From contig CANTUR010000047.1 in assembly GCA_947683625.1 (NCBI GenBank), positions 5,704,001 to 5,768,000 of the forward strand: a stretch of 64,000 nt of DNA, given 5' to 3'. Below the pieces are notes generated by a model that saw only the letters and a program-made list of their open reading frames with translations, made no database searches and had not been told where the DNA came from. Positions within the stretch are counted from its first letter, which is position 1. Each line of letters opens with the position of its first letter. Position numbers and translations under genes: made by a program. The stretch comes from Mallotus nudiflorus. Taxonomy: Eukaryota > Streptophyta > Magnoliopsida > Malpighiales > Euphorbiaceae. Shown piece after piece: positions 32,880-49,319 of this stretch.

Positions 32880-35800
32880 GATTAAGATGCTTCACCGATA
32901 GCAGATCTTATAATTGCTCCTACAGCTCTGTAAGAGCCATTCTATACAATTGCGTCAAAATAGGAGCTATATCAGGAACCACATCGATACAAAATTCAAT
33001 CTCTGTGAGGTGGTAAGCCTGACAACTTATTAGGAATTCTCAATTTTACATCTTTACTCCAATAATCAACTACTGCATAGTGCTAAAACAAACAATCCAT
33101 TCTCATCTCATCATCTCATCACGATCAATTATACCCAAAAGACTGATTTCATAAATAACTTATAAAATCTCAATTCTCAGTACAGTTGCCAATGTATATC
33201 TAACTTAATCCTGCAACATACAGTTTTACAAGTCTCTTCTTATACTATATCACGTCTTCAGTATGACGTAATAGATTGAAGAGTTTACAAGTATTCTTCT
33301 CCACTGACTACTCTTCTCTTACTCTGCGCAATAACAGCCACAGGTAATTATCCTTCCTTGAAAATGAATGGAAGTATCTTAGAAATCCCTCTTTAACTCA
33401 AATTATATGTTGCAGTCAGAACTGACAGCTTACCATAAAAAGTACAAGAGTGTTTCATCTTCATTAGACATCTTTCAACTCCTCCATCAAAGCATACTCA
33501 AACAATTATCAAACTTAACTAAATGCCCATAAGCTCTCATTAATCTCGGCTATCGTCGCCACAATTACTGCTTATTCGAGTTCAAAGGGATGTTTGTACC
33601 TCTTATAATGACTACCTCAACCTTTAAGTTACAGTTGCCTCTGACTTACCCCTACACTAAATAGGTGTAGTAGGGCTAAAACTGTAACCACAACCTCAAC
33701 TTGAAAAGATTGATTACCTATATTGTCTTGACAGAAGAAATAATTCACATTCACCATGCTGACAAGACATGGAAATCAACAGGATTCAGAATATAGAATA
33801 TACGCAGAATTGATGTATTCCGAGTTCTCGGTTGAAATAGAAATTACATCTACTATACAATCGAAGGTATCGACACTACACCCTGCGAAATTCCTATTGC
33901 ATAAGCAACATTATCGCAATGTTAAGCCATAAGCTCCTCATTCTGTTGTTCCCACAGTTTATGGCGATCATCTGGCCTTCTAAGTCCATCTCTACCCCTA
34001 CGCTTAATAGGTTGCACAAGGGGTAGAACCTCATGCTTAAAAGACTATCTATCATCAATCCTATCGATCGATGGAGCGACTCACGCTCACGGTAATTAGA
34101 AAAGAAAAAAAATCAAAATAAGTAATTCAACCAATCACAAATATCAACAGACACCCTAATGGTTATGCGGAATTCCTAACGTAATGAAGACTTTTCAAAG
34201 ACATGATCGAACCTAATTTAACTGCAGTAATTCCAAAGAAAACACAGCACTAAAAACTAGGGCCATAACTCACACAACTAAGGCCCTAACACAGAACTGC
34301 ACTCTGATACCAACTTGGTCACGACCCAAAATAGGGGCCATGACAGGCACTAAGGAACGGGAATTCTTTCGAATCCGGAACCCATAACAAGCCTTAGAAA
34401 ATAAAATCATGCAATAAATAAATAAAAAGTATGATAAAATTAAAATTTTTTGAATCAATATATATAAAATAAATACTCCAAATCCTTTTATAAATAAAAA
34501 TATTCATACAATGTTTGGATACAACTCTCAGAGTATTAAATATCAAACTAAAATAATACTCTTTTGATACAATAACACTATTACTGTAGTTTCTAGAATA
34601 CAAATCAGAGTTCAAAATATATATACATTTACATAAAATAACCGGGACGGAACAACACTAGCGAGGAACTCTATTACTAAGGTCTGACGATATAGGATCT
34701 CCTGAAAAAAAATAATTGAGGGGGGTCAGACCTCACTGAGTGAATTATTATACTATATATACATGCAATCTAAATCATAACAACCAGGCATTTTTATATA
34801 TATATGTATCTACACACATTTCACACAAATGTCAACTCTGCTTTATACATATAATAGATGCAGAAAACATTTATTTTAATATATGAAGGATCAAATAAAA
34901 CCCTATTATTCACAATCTCAATCAATCATATCATGACTCTAGCCCTATAAGCTCACTTAAATCCAAGTAGGTCACTTATTACATTCTAAATAGTAGACTG
35001 ACTCTGAGACACTAAGTCAACCGAGCTCCAGCAGTCTGACTGTCAATGTGATTGGCCTCAAGACACTTGGTCAATCGAGCTCCAGCAATCACACTATCGA
35101 TCACATCATATCTCAATCATATCAGTCAAATCATTATCAATCACATTATAATCTCCATAATTAATTCCTCACTCAAACCAAAATCTATCGCACTGGTATG
35201 TACACGGTCCTAGTGTTGCCCACTAGGTAGCACGTTCTATTAATATCCTTCATTTAAAAATAAATCATTCATATGGATAATAAATAATGCGGAATAATAA
35301 TAATAATCATAATGATAAAATAAAATACATATATACTAAAAATATACCTAAACAAACTAAGCATATTTCGTGTGTATATATGTCAAATAAATTCAAATCA
35401 ATTATAATATATACCGAAAATAAACTATATATATACCGAAAATATACCTAAGATAAACCAAGTATATTTCGAATATATATATGTCAAATAAAATATGAAA
35501 TGTATTAAAGATAAACCATCAATATGTTTAAAAACAATCTAAGTGCATTTTAATAATATAACATGCATTTGTTTAAAAGTGTACCTAAATATACTAAAGA
35601 TATGCCCTAAGTACACAAATCATTTAATAAAACGATTATGCATAAATATTCATTTAAATGTGTATATGAACTAAAACATGCATTTAGGTTTGATATATAT
35701 TCAGAAATATACCAAAAAAAAATAACCTAATCATCTAGCATGCATATATCACAAATACACCATAAATATTCCAATAACATGTTAGGTTTAAATCAATAAT

Positions 35801-36033
35801 TAAACATGCATTTATTTGGAAATATATCAAAATCTACCAAAAATATACTTAAAAATAATTTAAGTACAAATCGATATTTTGATATGCAATTATTTAAGAA
35901 TAAGCTTAAAATATACTATAAATATACCTAAAGTATACTAATCATTTAAAAAAACAAGTATAAATAATTTTTTTTTTTTAAAAACATACAATGAAAATGA
36001 AAAGAAATTCTAAGTCATGCATTCTATATGAAA

Positions 36034-36068
<35 letters not shown>

Positions 36069-38007
36069 TAATAACTCACAGATTAGCGCTCCACGAGACA
36101 AACTCAGCGGGCCAGGTCCGTTAGACCTCGGTCTCGACGCAGCTAGAAAGATAAAATAACAACCATTAGAATAATTCTAACTCTATGCTTCTAGAATTAT
36201 TATGGAAAGACTCAATCAAAAATTCAAAACTAGATTTGGACCGGTTGTCACGTTTTACAAGAAATCTACCAAAATTTCGACAGAGTTTCCTCTGTATAAC
36301 GGACATCTCCCTACAAAAGTAAGGCCAATCCTACACAAAAAAAAAAACACACTTCCAAAGTCTCAAGGCATAACACCTCGGGTTGGGACCCCTAACTCCA
36401 CCAATCCCCAACCGAAGTTCACAATTTACAAAACAAGAATATTAAACAGTAAAATGATAGAAATCATCAAAAACCCAATAAAAATATTTAAAAACTTTTA
36501 TTTTCCAATCAAAACATAAAAGTTTAATTTAATTAATATTTCATAATAAAAAATTATAAGTGGAACAAAATTCCCATTTTACAATTAATTAACATAAATT
36601 GTACATAATATTTAAAATTATAATTTAATATCAAAAGAATAATAAAATACACATTTAGTCCCAAAATAATAAATACACTTATTATTCACATAATATTCTA
36701 AAATTATCACAATTAACTAATAGAATTTCAAACATTATATAATATAAATTAAATTAAATTTTGCAATTATTCAACATAACATAACATAACAAAATTCACA
36801 TTTAATTGCATAAATAGTTTACTCATATAATAAAATTAGTTTTAAACCCAATTTATTTCCAAAATAGTATATATAATATATTTATTTGAAAACATTTTTC
36901 GAAAAAATAATAAAAATAATATTAATTAGTTAAAATAGTAATTAATTTATAAAAATCATTTTATTACCTTAAATAATTATAAAATCAACTAAATTATAAT
37001 ATTTAACTATAATTAACACAAATTACACATTTACCCCTATAATATCAAATATTCAATATACTTAAATATACTAAATGATTTTCTCAAAAATTATAGAAAC
37101 TCATTAAAATTATTTAATCATCATATAATACACTAATATCAATCAAAACACATATTTAACCAATAATTTCCTCAAAATTACCTATTTAACTTAATAATTC
37201 AAAATACACATAATTTACATAAAATTCCATAAAAATTATATACATTCATAAAAATTATTCTCTCAACAAATAATATTCTAATATTAATCAAAATACACAA
37301 TTAACTCTAATTTTTAATCAAAATACACATTTAACTAAATATCCAAACTTACATAAACTATAAATATCTTTAAAAAAAATTACAAAATATTCTCAAAATT
37401 CAATTTCTCAACACCAAAACTCATAACAATATATAATAACAATAATTTAACAAAATTCATAATTTAATTAATTAATTAACGAAATTAATTATTTAGTAAT
37501 AAAATAATAAAAAATTCACCAAAATTAAAATAATTTCCAAAAATTATAACAAAAATAAATTCATGAAGCTCAAGCTATATAAATCATTATTTCTAAAGGA
37601 AATTATTAAAAAAAAAACCATTAAACTCAAGCTAAAAAAAATTAGAAAAGGAATTTGACATAAACTAGAAATTGATTAAAACTCACAAATACCTAGCTTT
37701 GAGCATTGATCAAGCTCAAAATCAACCTCCCCTCAACTCAAGGAGTTGATTGAGCCAAAGAAACCGAGCTCCGTTGTCTGAAAGTCGTCAAAAGTTCCCT
37801 GCTCCATGTTGTTACCTCTGCGTTGCCCGTCGGTGAGAGGAAGAAGGAGAAGATAGGGAAGAAGATGGTGGCTTGAGGAGGGTTTAGATGGCGCTGGTAG
37901 AGGCTGAAGATTCATGAGGAAGAAGGTGGAGCACAGTGACAAAGAAGGAGTCGGGTTTGCAAGGAAAGGAGAAGAAAAATACTGCACATTCCTTTTTTTC
38001 ATCCATT

Positions 38008-38040
<33 letters not shown>

Positions 38041-38677
38041 TCACACACATGAATATAATAAACACATAAATATATTTTGATATATATATACACATATAAA
38101 ATGACATTTAACAATAAATGATATTAACACAAATAATACTAAAGATAATTCTAATAAAATAAATAATGAAAAACTTAAAAAATATAATCATCAAAATTAT
38201 GCCATTTAATAAAATAATACTAATACTTAAAATAATGCCATTAAAATAATTCTCTTCAAAATAACACTAATATTATAATAATTCTCCACTACATAATACA
38301 TAAATATCTCACCCGCACACACATATATATATAAACACACATATACATTATCACTTAAAAATATAACATTTACATAAAGGATATAATAAAAATAATAATA
38401 TTAGTACTTAAAAATAAAATTAGACTAACCGTGCTCTAAATTAACGTTATCAGAATATTAGTATTCAAAAACAATAAATATACACAATAGAATTTAATGT
38501 CCAAAATAATAAATTCCAAATTAATGAATTTACATAGAAAATTGAATGAAACATAAAATAATGATAATAAATCACAAAATAGTAAAATAATTAAATATAA
38601 CTTTTAAACTTTATTAACAATGCATATTTCATTATTTAATAAAATAATTTTTTTTTAAAAAAATCAGGGTTATTACA
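32880..38677 (-). mobile_element. Truncated, old Tekay-type copy: 5' LTR plus remnants of gag-pol
   Basis: 34317-38677 aligns with the Tekay-type LTR end to end (start GGTCACGACCC, end GGGTTATTACA) but is longer (4361 bp) and much diverged. The initiator-Met primer site TGGTATCAGAGT-like is at about 34302-34313. To its left, 32.9-34.3 kb holds scraps of the internal region: a piece like the PR-RT boundary (32.9-33.1 kb) and the gag start (33.9-34.1 kb). Most of pol and the 3' LTR are deleted. Confidence 0.8.
34317..38677 (-). repeat. Diverged Tekay-type LTR
   Basis: It shares the conserved hairpins with the other three copies (about 34680-34733, 34992-35093, 35206-35224). It has gained AT-rich and dinucleotide runs, including (AT)n at about 36040-36064 and (GT)n(AT)n at about 38010-38040. 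Confidence 0.85.
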
Positions 38678-38703
38678 ATTATCCCTTTCTCTCCATTCTT
38701 ATC

Positions 38704-39720
38704 ATGACTCAAGCTTCTCTCCAATTGATGAAGAAATTTCTCAAGAGCCTTAATAGCGATGACTGGAATAGGCTTCGACCTTTTCATCTCAAACCCTTAA
38801 GATCTTTTCAACATCTGAAGATAAATGACAATTTCTTGCATGCTGCTGCAATGTTCTCGAGCTCAAAAGATCATGTCTTCAAGTTTAATGGCCAGGAGCT
38901 GTGTCCTGTGATTAAGGAGTTTGCTGCTATCCTGGGGTGCTTATTAGACTCCATTGTTGCTATTGCCTTACCTGATTTAAGTATGCAATTCTCGGATAGG
39001 CTTGTTGCTTTCTTCGATATGACCCTAGTTAGTATTCATCTTTTTACCCATAATTCTGAGTCTGTCAATCTTTCTTCTTTAATTACTGCGTGTGAGACTA
39101 AAGGCAAGAACAGTGCTACTTGGATTAGAATGGTCACTTTCTGCTTTTATGCTCAATTTTTCTTGGTCTCTTCGCATGAAGATGCCAATACCAGGATTGT
39201 AAGTATTCTGGAGCAAATGGAAGTCGGGTCTAACCCTATGCCAATTATTCTTGCTGAGACCATTATTGGGTTGGACAACTTCCAGACCCATCATCATCTT
39301 TCAGAAAATTTACTTCTCCTTCAAATGTGTAACCAAATCTTTTTTTTTTTTTGCCTTAACTTTTGCCTAAGCTGTCCTTTTGGATTTTCAAATTAGCAGG
39401 CTTGGCCTTACTTTTGCCTAAGTCACCCTTTTAGGTTTTCAACTTAGTAGGCTTGCCCTAACTTTTGCCTAAGTCATCCTTTTGGGTTTTCAACTTAGTG
39501 GGCTTTCATTTTATTTTTTTGTATTTTTTAGATTTGGTTATAAGAGAAGCTAAGCTTGCTTGTTAGTCCTGCTAATCCTTTATCTTATTAGCTCCATCAA
39601 CTGCAATCTCGTCCATTGAAGGTGAAGGATAGACACACTATGGACTAATGGGTGAATTAGTTACAAGGCATTACAAATATTAAGATTACATGGACTTGCC
39701 CTTGGTGGAAGCTGAAGTTT
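38704..39720 (+). CDS. Antisense DUF7745-like gene of the inner Tat element, first exon open
   Basis: A frame of 230 codons (38704-39396) starts MTQASLQLMKKFLKSLN and contains WNRLRPFHLKPLRSFQHLK, ELCPVIKEFAAILGC and MEVGSNPMPIILAETIIGLD. It parallels the broken copy at 25538-26680. The last residues of the frame are probably intron: similarity to the outer copy ends near 39325 and resumes at about 39532 after TTTTTTAG (WL…EKL). The second part contains stops, so the full gene is likely dead although exon 1 is intact. It begins only 27 bases after the Tekay-type LTR end, so its own upstream region has been replaced. Likely a retroelement-carried protein of unknown function. Confidence 0.6.
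39355..39510. repeat. 51-bp tandem repeat, about three copies
   Basis: Units start TTTTGCCTAA at 39361, 39412 and 39463 and share CCTTTTGGGTTTTCAACTTAG. They lie in the probable intron of the antisense gene. Looser copies of the same phrase recur at 40310-40460, between that gene and integrase. Confidence 0.8.
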
Positions 39721-40509
39721 GTGATCCTCAACTTATATGATCACTGTGTTCCTATCTCAAGGCTGCACTTCTTGACTTTCCTTTCTCCTTCCCGACTTTG
39801 TCATCAGTATGGCCGTCCACAATTCATAGTCACTATTCTAACTGACTTTGAAGGCTTTCCTCTCAGACAGGATTTCGTAGATTTTATGGCCTCATAAGAT
39901 TCTTGAGTAGAACATACACTTAAATGCTGATAGAGCTAATGATGATAATTACAAGACTTGGGTTGTGGTATAAGCTACCGAACCACCAGGATTTTCTAAA
40001 TACAAGAGGACTCAAGCTTTACATGAAGAGTCACAAAAGAAGAAGCAAAGACATCATTAGGAATTAGTCTCATATTGCTAATTTTAAGCTTTCATGCTCT
40101 TTTTTCCTTTCTAGTACTTATGGATTTTCAATAAGATAGAACATGCAATGCTAGAACAAAAATTCAATTTCAATATCATTCATTAATTAGGGCCAAAATG
40201 AGTACATTTATTATATCATATGATATAACTCCTATTATCAACTAGTTCTTTCGAATTTTCTAGCTGAACATTTTTCTCTCACTAATTTATTTTCCCTAAT
40301 CTTTGCCTGACTAGCCCTTTTATGGGTTTTCTAGCCAACGGGACCATCTCTTTTATTTTTATTCCTTAATTTTTGCCTGCTTGCCCTTTACAGGTTTTCT
40401 GAGCAACGAGAATGTACTAACTTTTGCCTAACTAGGCTTTTCAGGTTTTCTAATCAGCAAACTTTATTTTCTTTATACTACTTTTATTTTATTTTTACAA
40501 GTAGTATTT

Positions 40510-41596
40510 CTTGAGGCGATCCAGGTTAACAGGCTCCATGAATTCATTTCCTTCTAGATCTGATATCTTTGCAGCTCCCTTATGCAAAATCTATTTGTCT
40601 AAATATGGCCCTTCCCAGTTTGTTCTGAACTTCCCTCTTGAATCAAATACCACTGCTCTGGACTATTTTAACACCATGTCCCTGACTTTTGTCTTTCCAA
40701 GCTTCACCTTTTTATTGAATGATCTTGCTATCCTCCTTTGGTATATTTGAGTATAAAACAAAGCATTCATCTTCTTCTCGTCCAGAAATACAAGATGATC
40801 ATACATCTTTTGTGCCTATTCACTCTCAAGAGTTTTAGCTTCCATGACTACTCTCAATGATTTGATCTCTGTTTCTATAGGCAAAATAGCTTCATAACCA
40901 TTTACTAAGGAGAATGGAGTTTGCCCTATAGCTATTCTAGTTGTAGTTTTGTATCCCCATAAAGCAAAAGGAAGAAACTCATACCAATCTTTATAGGTCT
41001 TAACCATTTTAGAGAGAATTTTCTTGACATTTTTGTTAGCTGCTTCTACTGCTCCATTAGCTTAAGGGCGATATAGTAAAGACTTATGATGCTCAATCCC
41101 ATACTTTTGCAACAATTCTAATGTTTCTGCTTGAAACTAAACGTCATTATCTGTCACAATATGGTGTGGAACCCTATATCTATAAATAAGGCTCTTCTCA
41201 ATAAATCGTGCCATCTATTTTGCTTTCATAGCATTGAAGGACTCAGCCTTTACCCATCTGGAAAAGTACTCTATTACCAAAACTATATGCTTATACCCAT
41301 TTGATGTTGTTGGCCTTATTTCTCCTATGATGTCAATTCCCCAGGCTACAAAGGGCCAAGGTAACGATAAAATATTCAATACTATAGGAGGAAGATGGTT
41401 AAGATTTCCACAGGCCTGACACTAATGGCACTATCTCACCATTCTGAAATAATCATTTTCCATGCTCATCCAATAATACCCTTATCTAAGTATCTTCTTA
41501 GCTAGAATCATCTTGTTCATATGAGAACCATAAGCCCCTATAAGAATCTCTTACATCACCCCTTCACCTTCATCCTTTTTTGGGTACTTGAGTTGC
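40510..41596 (-). pseudogene. Inner Tat integrase, interrupted
   Basis: Minus-strand frames include the segment YKDWYEFLPFALWGYKTTTR with GQTPFSLVNGYEAILPIE, typical of the integrase C-terminal part, and, upstream, pieces of the catalytic core. Stops and frameshifts are present. The gene continues upstream beyond the solo LTR at 41597-44932. Confidence 0.75.
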
Positions 41597-44932
<3,336 letters not shown>

Positions 44933-44937
44933 GCTGC

Positions 44938-46020
44938 ATCCCATTCAGCATTCTTTTGTTCGTATAGTTATGTGCAAGAATACAAAGGGCATATTTCTCC
45001 TTTAAAGTCGCTTCATCTGGATACTTTCCTTCTTCTATAAACCTCTAAACATCATAAAATCACGGTTTCTCTTCAGGCCTTATTCAAACACTCATAATCT
45101 GTTTACCCCGGTAACACGGAGCTCTTGATCTCATTATTACCAAAAGCTTCATAGTTGATACTGTTACACTATCCCACATCGAAGAGAGTGTTGCCAATGC
45201 ATCTGCCATTTGATTGTCGCCTCTTGACAAATGGATGAAGAGACATTTATTAAAGTTTTTCACTAAAGCTTTTAAATAGTAGATGTAGGGCTTCAGCTTT
45301 TCCTTTTTCACTTCTCATTCTTTGTTTGCCTGGCTAATCACTAGCATAGAATCCCCGTAAACTAACAGTTCCTTTGCCCTAGCTGCTAGAGTTGCTTCAA
45401 CTCCATAGGTACATGCTTCATATTCAGCCACATTATTAGTCACCTTGAAGTCTAATTTCTTAGCCATCGGTATGGTCTCTCCTTCTGGCATAATCAAAAT
45501 TACTCCTAACCCTTACAGCTCCATCAAAGTAGAGTTTCCACTCACGAGGCTCTACCACTGCCAAATTCTCATCTGGAAACTCTAAATTCCACTATTCATC
45601 ACTCTCGACTGCATTCTGAGTGAGGAATTCTGCTACTTGCCCTTCCCTTGATGACTTCATGGTGATGTACTCTATATCAAACTCAGTTAGGAGTACTAGC
45701 CATCAAGACATCCTTCCAATCAAAGTAAACGCCTGAAATAAATACCTTAGAGGATTGATCTTTGAGATTGCTTAGACCTTATAGGACTAAAAATAATGCC
45801 TCAATTTCCTCATTGCCTAAATAATGATTAGACACATCTTTTCTGCCAAGTCATATTTTTCTTCATATGGTAGGAACTTTTTGGTGAGATAATATCCCTT
45901 CTAGTCCTTCTTGTGCTAGCATTGCCCCCATTGCATTTTCTACTAGGGCTAAATACAAGATCAATGGCTTACCTTGCCTCGATGGTTTCAATACAGGTGG
46001 ATTGGCAAAATACTCTTTAA
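44938..46020 (-). pseudogene. Inner Tat RNase H region (second, plant-type RNase H plus remains of the first)
   Basis: Minus-strand frames give PEGETIPMAKKLDFKVTNNV followed by AEYEACTYGVEATLAARAKE and then LVYGDSMLVISQ, the pattern of the additional RNase H found next to integrase in the Tat lineage (N.AEYEA…GDS..V..Q). SRGDNQMADALATLSS follows. Remnants of the first RNase H (PVLKPSRQGKPLILYLAL) lie to the right. Several stops are present. Confidence 0.8.
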
Positions 46021-46079
46021 TTATTTCAAATGCCTTTTAACAATCATCATTCCACTTCACAGGCTAATTTTTCCTTAGG

Positions 46080-46990
46080 AGTTTGAAGATAGGGTCACAA
46101 ATATTAGTAATCTTTATAATGAACCTACTAATATATTATAACCTACCAAGGAAACCTCTCACTTCTTTCTCTGTCTTCAGTGCCAACATTTCCATAATAG
46201 CTTTCACTTTATCTGGATCTACTTTAATTCCTCTATTGCTAACTATGTGCCCTAAAAGATTTCCTGAAGTAACTCCAAAAATGCATTTCTTCAGATTGAG
46301 CCTCATATTATACCTCTCAATTCGAGCTAAGAACTTGTCCAGAGCTTCGAAATGTCCTTCTCTTATTTCTGACTTGACCATCATGTCATCAACATACACC
46401 TCGACCTCCTTGTGCATCATGTCATAGAAAAGAGTGGTAGCTACCCTTTGATAAGTTGCACCTGCATTTTTTAATCCAAAAGGCATTACTTTATAATACT
46501 ATGTCCCCCATTTTATAATGAAAGTTATCTTGATCTTGTCCATGACTGCCATCATTATTTGATTTTAACTAAAGAATCCATCCATGAAGGAGTACATCGC
46601 ACTTGATGTCGTACTATTCACTATTACATCGATGTGAGGTCAATGGAAGTCATCCTTAGGGCATACTTTGTTTAAATCCATGAAGTCAACACACATACAC
46701 ACTTTACCATCTTTCTTGGGTACCGGCACTATGTTTTCTAACCATTGAGGATAATCAACTACTTCTAGAAAATTAGCCTGAATTTATTTAGCAATTTCCT
46801 CCCTTATCTTTTCAGTCCACTATAGTCTTAGCCTGTGTAGTTTCTGCTTAATAGGTTTAATTTCTAGATAAGTGGGAATGTGATGCTCTGTAATTTCCCT
46901 ATCTAACCCTGACATATCCTCATAAGTCCAAGCGAATACTACCTTTCTTTTTGTTAATATTCTCTCAAAATTTTCCCTCTCTTCAGGACT
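46080..46990 (-). pseudogene. Inner Tat reverse transcriptase
   Basis: A 116-codon frame (46136-46486) reads MPFGLKNAGATYQR…VEVYVDDMMVKS…LNLKKCIFGV, containing the YVDD active site and Tat-type flanks. Upstream, with stops, are WTYEDMSGLD, VPVPKKDGKVCMCVDFMDLN and CPKDDFH. Similarity ends near 46990, the truncation point. Confidence 0.85.
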
Positions 46991-47069
46991 TTTTAACTTT
47001 TCCTTTTTTTTTTCTTTCTCAACTTTTCCTAGGCAACCTGTCTTAAGGTTTTCTTCTTAGTGAGACTTT

Positions 47070-48150
47070 ATAGAAAGTATGTCTTGAGCTTGTCCATATT
47101 GATGGGATCTCTGAGTTCATTTCCCTCTAAATCAGATAAAATAATGGCCCCTTTTAAAAATAACTTCTTCACTTAATAGGGACCTTCCCAGTTTGGCTTG
47201 AACTTCCCCCGTGGATCAATCATGATTAGCCTAGTGAGCTTTAAGACCAAGTCACCCTCTTTGATCTTGCCTGCCTTAATCTTCTTATTATAAGCCCAGG
47301 CTATCCTTTTCTGGTACAATTGAGAGTAATATATAGCCTTCAATCTCTTTTCATCCAACAAAGTTAGTTGTGCCAATCGGCTTTCTACCCGTTGGTACTT
47401 AAGGATTTTAGACTCTAGGAGAACACTTAGGGACTGAATTTCGACCTCAACTGGCAATACAGCTTCACATCCATATACTAGAGAATACGGAGTGGCTCTT
47501 GATGATGTTCTGGCAATGGTTTTGTATCCCCATAATGCAAAATGTAGAAAACTTGCCTAATCTTTATAATTTTCCAGTATCTTGGCCAATATTCTTTTCT
47601 TATTCTTATTTTTTACTTCTATGGCTCTGTTCACTTGTGGTCAATAAAAGGATGATCTATGATGCTTAATTTTGTATTCTTCCAATAGGGTGGTTGTTTC
47701 TATCCTACACTGAACACCATTATCAATGATGACCTGGTGAGGCAACCCATATTGGCAAATTATGTTCTTCTCTATGAACTTGGCCAATTATTTCACCCCT
47801 ACAGTGGTGAATGATTCTGCTTCTACCCATTTAGAGAAATAATCGTTCACCACTATGATATAACAATGTTCGTTGGATGTTTTCAACCTTATCTCTCCAA
47901 TAATGTCAATTTCTCATACTACAAATGGCCAAGGAGAGGTTAATCCCTGAAGTTTGATAAAAGGCAGATGGCTCAGGTTGCCATATACTTGGTAGTTATG
48001 GAATCTCCTTACATACTTCATGCAATCTGCCTCCATGGTTAGCCAGAAGTACCCTTGATGGGTTATCTTTTTAATGAGGACTGTTCCATTTTTATGAGAC
48101 CCATATACACCCTCATGAATTGCTTCCATGATTTTTTATGCCTCACCTTA
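47070..48150 (-). pseudogene. Outer Tat integrase
   Basis: Minus-strand frames in order: the zinc-finger region HEGVYGSHKNGTVLIKKITHQGYFW; a core piece around DYFSKWVEAESF and DNGVQ; FALWGYKTIARTSSRATPYS; and the C-terminal part from LPVEVEIQSLSVLLESK to RGKFKPNWEGPY. The integrase joins element DNA to host DNA. At least three in-frame stops break it. Confidence 0.85.
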
Positions 48151-48299
48151 ATTGACACACCTTAGGTGTACTCCATCTGGCATCCTTTTATACAACATCT
48201 CATTGTGGCTAATAAACTGATATGATAACAGCCTCAACAACATCCTTTCTTTTCTATCAGCTTTCTCAGGAAATTGCCCTATCTCAAGATATCGTTGTA

Positions 48300-48830
48300 G
48301 ATTATAAAACTAAGGCTTCTCCACTGGGTCAATCGATATTATTTTAATTTCCTCATAATAAGGAATTCGGGCCCATACTAAATAAGAGGCTTCATTTCTG
48401 CTTGTCCACCTCCTTCCCATGTCGAAGCCAGGGTAGCCAATGCATCTGCCATATAATTCTGCTCCCGGGCAAGTGCACGAATCTGTATTACGCAAAGGAC
48501 AATAGGATCATAGTTAAATAATCCCGATATGGCATTAGTTTGTCTTCCCTCATTTCCCATTCCTTAGCAATTTGCTTCACTACCAGCATTGAATCCTCAT
48601 ACACTGTCACCTCTACTACCCCCACATTCCTTTGTGCCCAAACCAAAAATGCAAGCTTCATATTCAGCTTAGTTGTTAGTGACCTCGAATTCCAGCCTCT
48701 TTGCCATAGGGATAACTTATCCTTTTAATGAGACTAAAATCACGCCAATGCCTACCCCTTTATTGCTCACTGCTCTATCAAAGTACATTTTCCAAGTTTA
48801 GATTTCTATTGCCCCTAGGTGTTCATCCAA
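48300..48830 (-). pseudogene. Outer Tat second RNase H
   Basis: Broken frames include ALAREQNYMADALATLAS and GNEGRQTNAISGLFNYDP, matching the C-terminal part of the additional RNase H of the Tat lineage. The N-terminal part (about 48.5-48.8 kb) is recognisable only in pieces. Confidence 0.7.
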
Positions 48831-48889
48831 AAATTCTAACTCCCATTCTTGTCCATCATCTATAGGATTTTGGGCCAAGAATTTTGCCA

Positions 48890-49310
48890 TAACTCTTCCT
48901 TTTATCACCTTTTTAGTAACATAGTCTATGTTGAATTTAGTGAGTAGGACTAACCATTTGGCTAATTTCCTTGTCAGTGACGGAGTCTGCTGGAGATATC
49001 TAAAGGGATCATGCTTAGAAACTGCTTGAATCCTGTAGGATTGGAAGCAATGTCATAACTTCTTTATTGCCCAAATTACAGCCAAACAGGTTCTTTCTAC
49101 TAGACTATAATTGGTTTCATAGGGCAGAAGCTTCTTACTCATATAATATACAACATGCTCAACTCTCCTTTCTCCTTCTTGAGCCAACATTGGACTGATC
49201 ACATCTTTTTCTATAACTAAGTAGAGAATTAAGGGTTTCCCTAATTTAGGCTGCTGCAAAACTGGAGGATTCATCAAACACTACTTAATAGTTTCAAAGC
49301 CTTACTAACA
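48890..49310 (-). pseudogene. Outer Tat RNase H (first)
   Basis: A 74-codon frame reads NPPVLQQPKLGKPLILYLV, MLAQEGERRVEHVVYYMSK and YSLVERTCLAVIWAIKKL, the standard gypsy RNase H layout. The leading Asp of the usual YLA.SD motif is not preserved (YLVIEKD). Confidence 0.8.
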
Positions 49311-49319
49311 CTTGTCATC

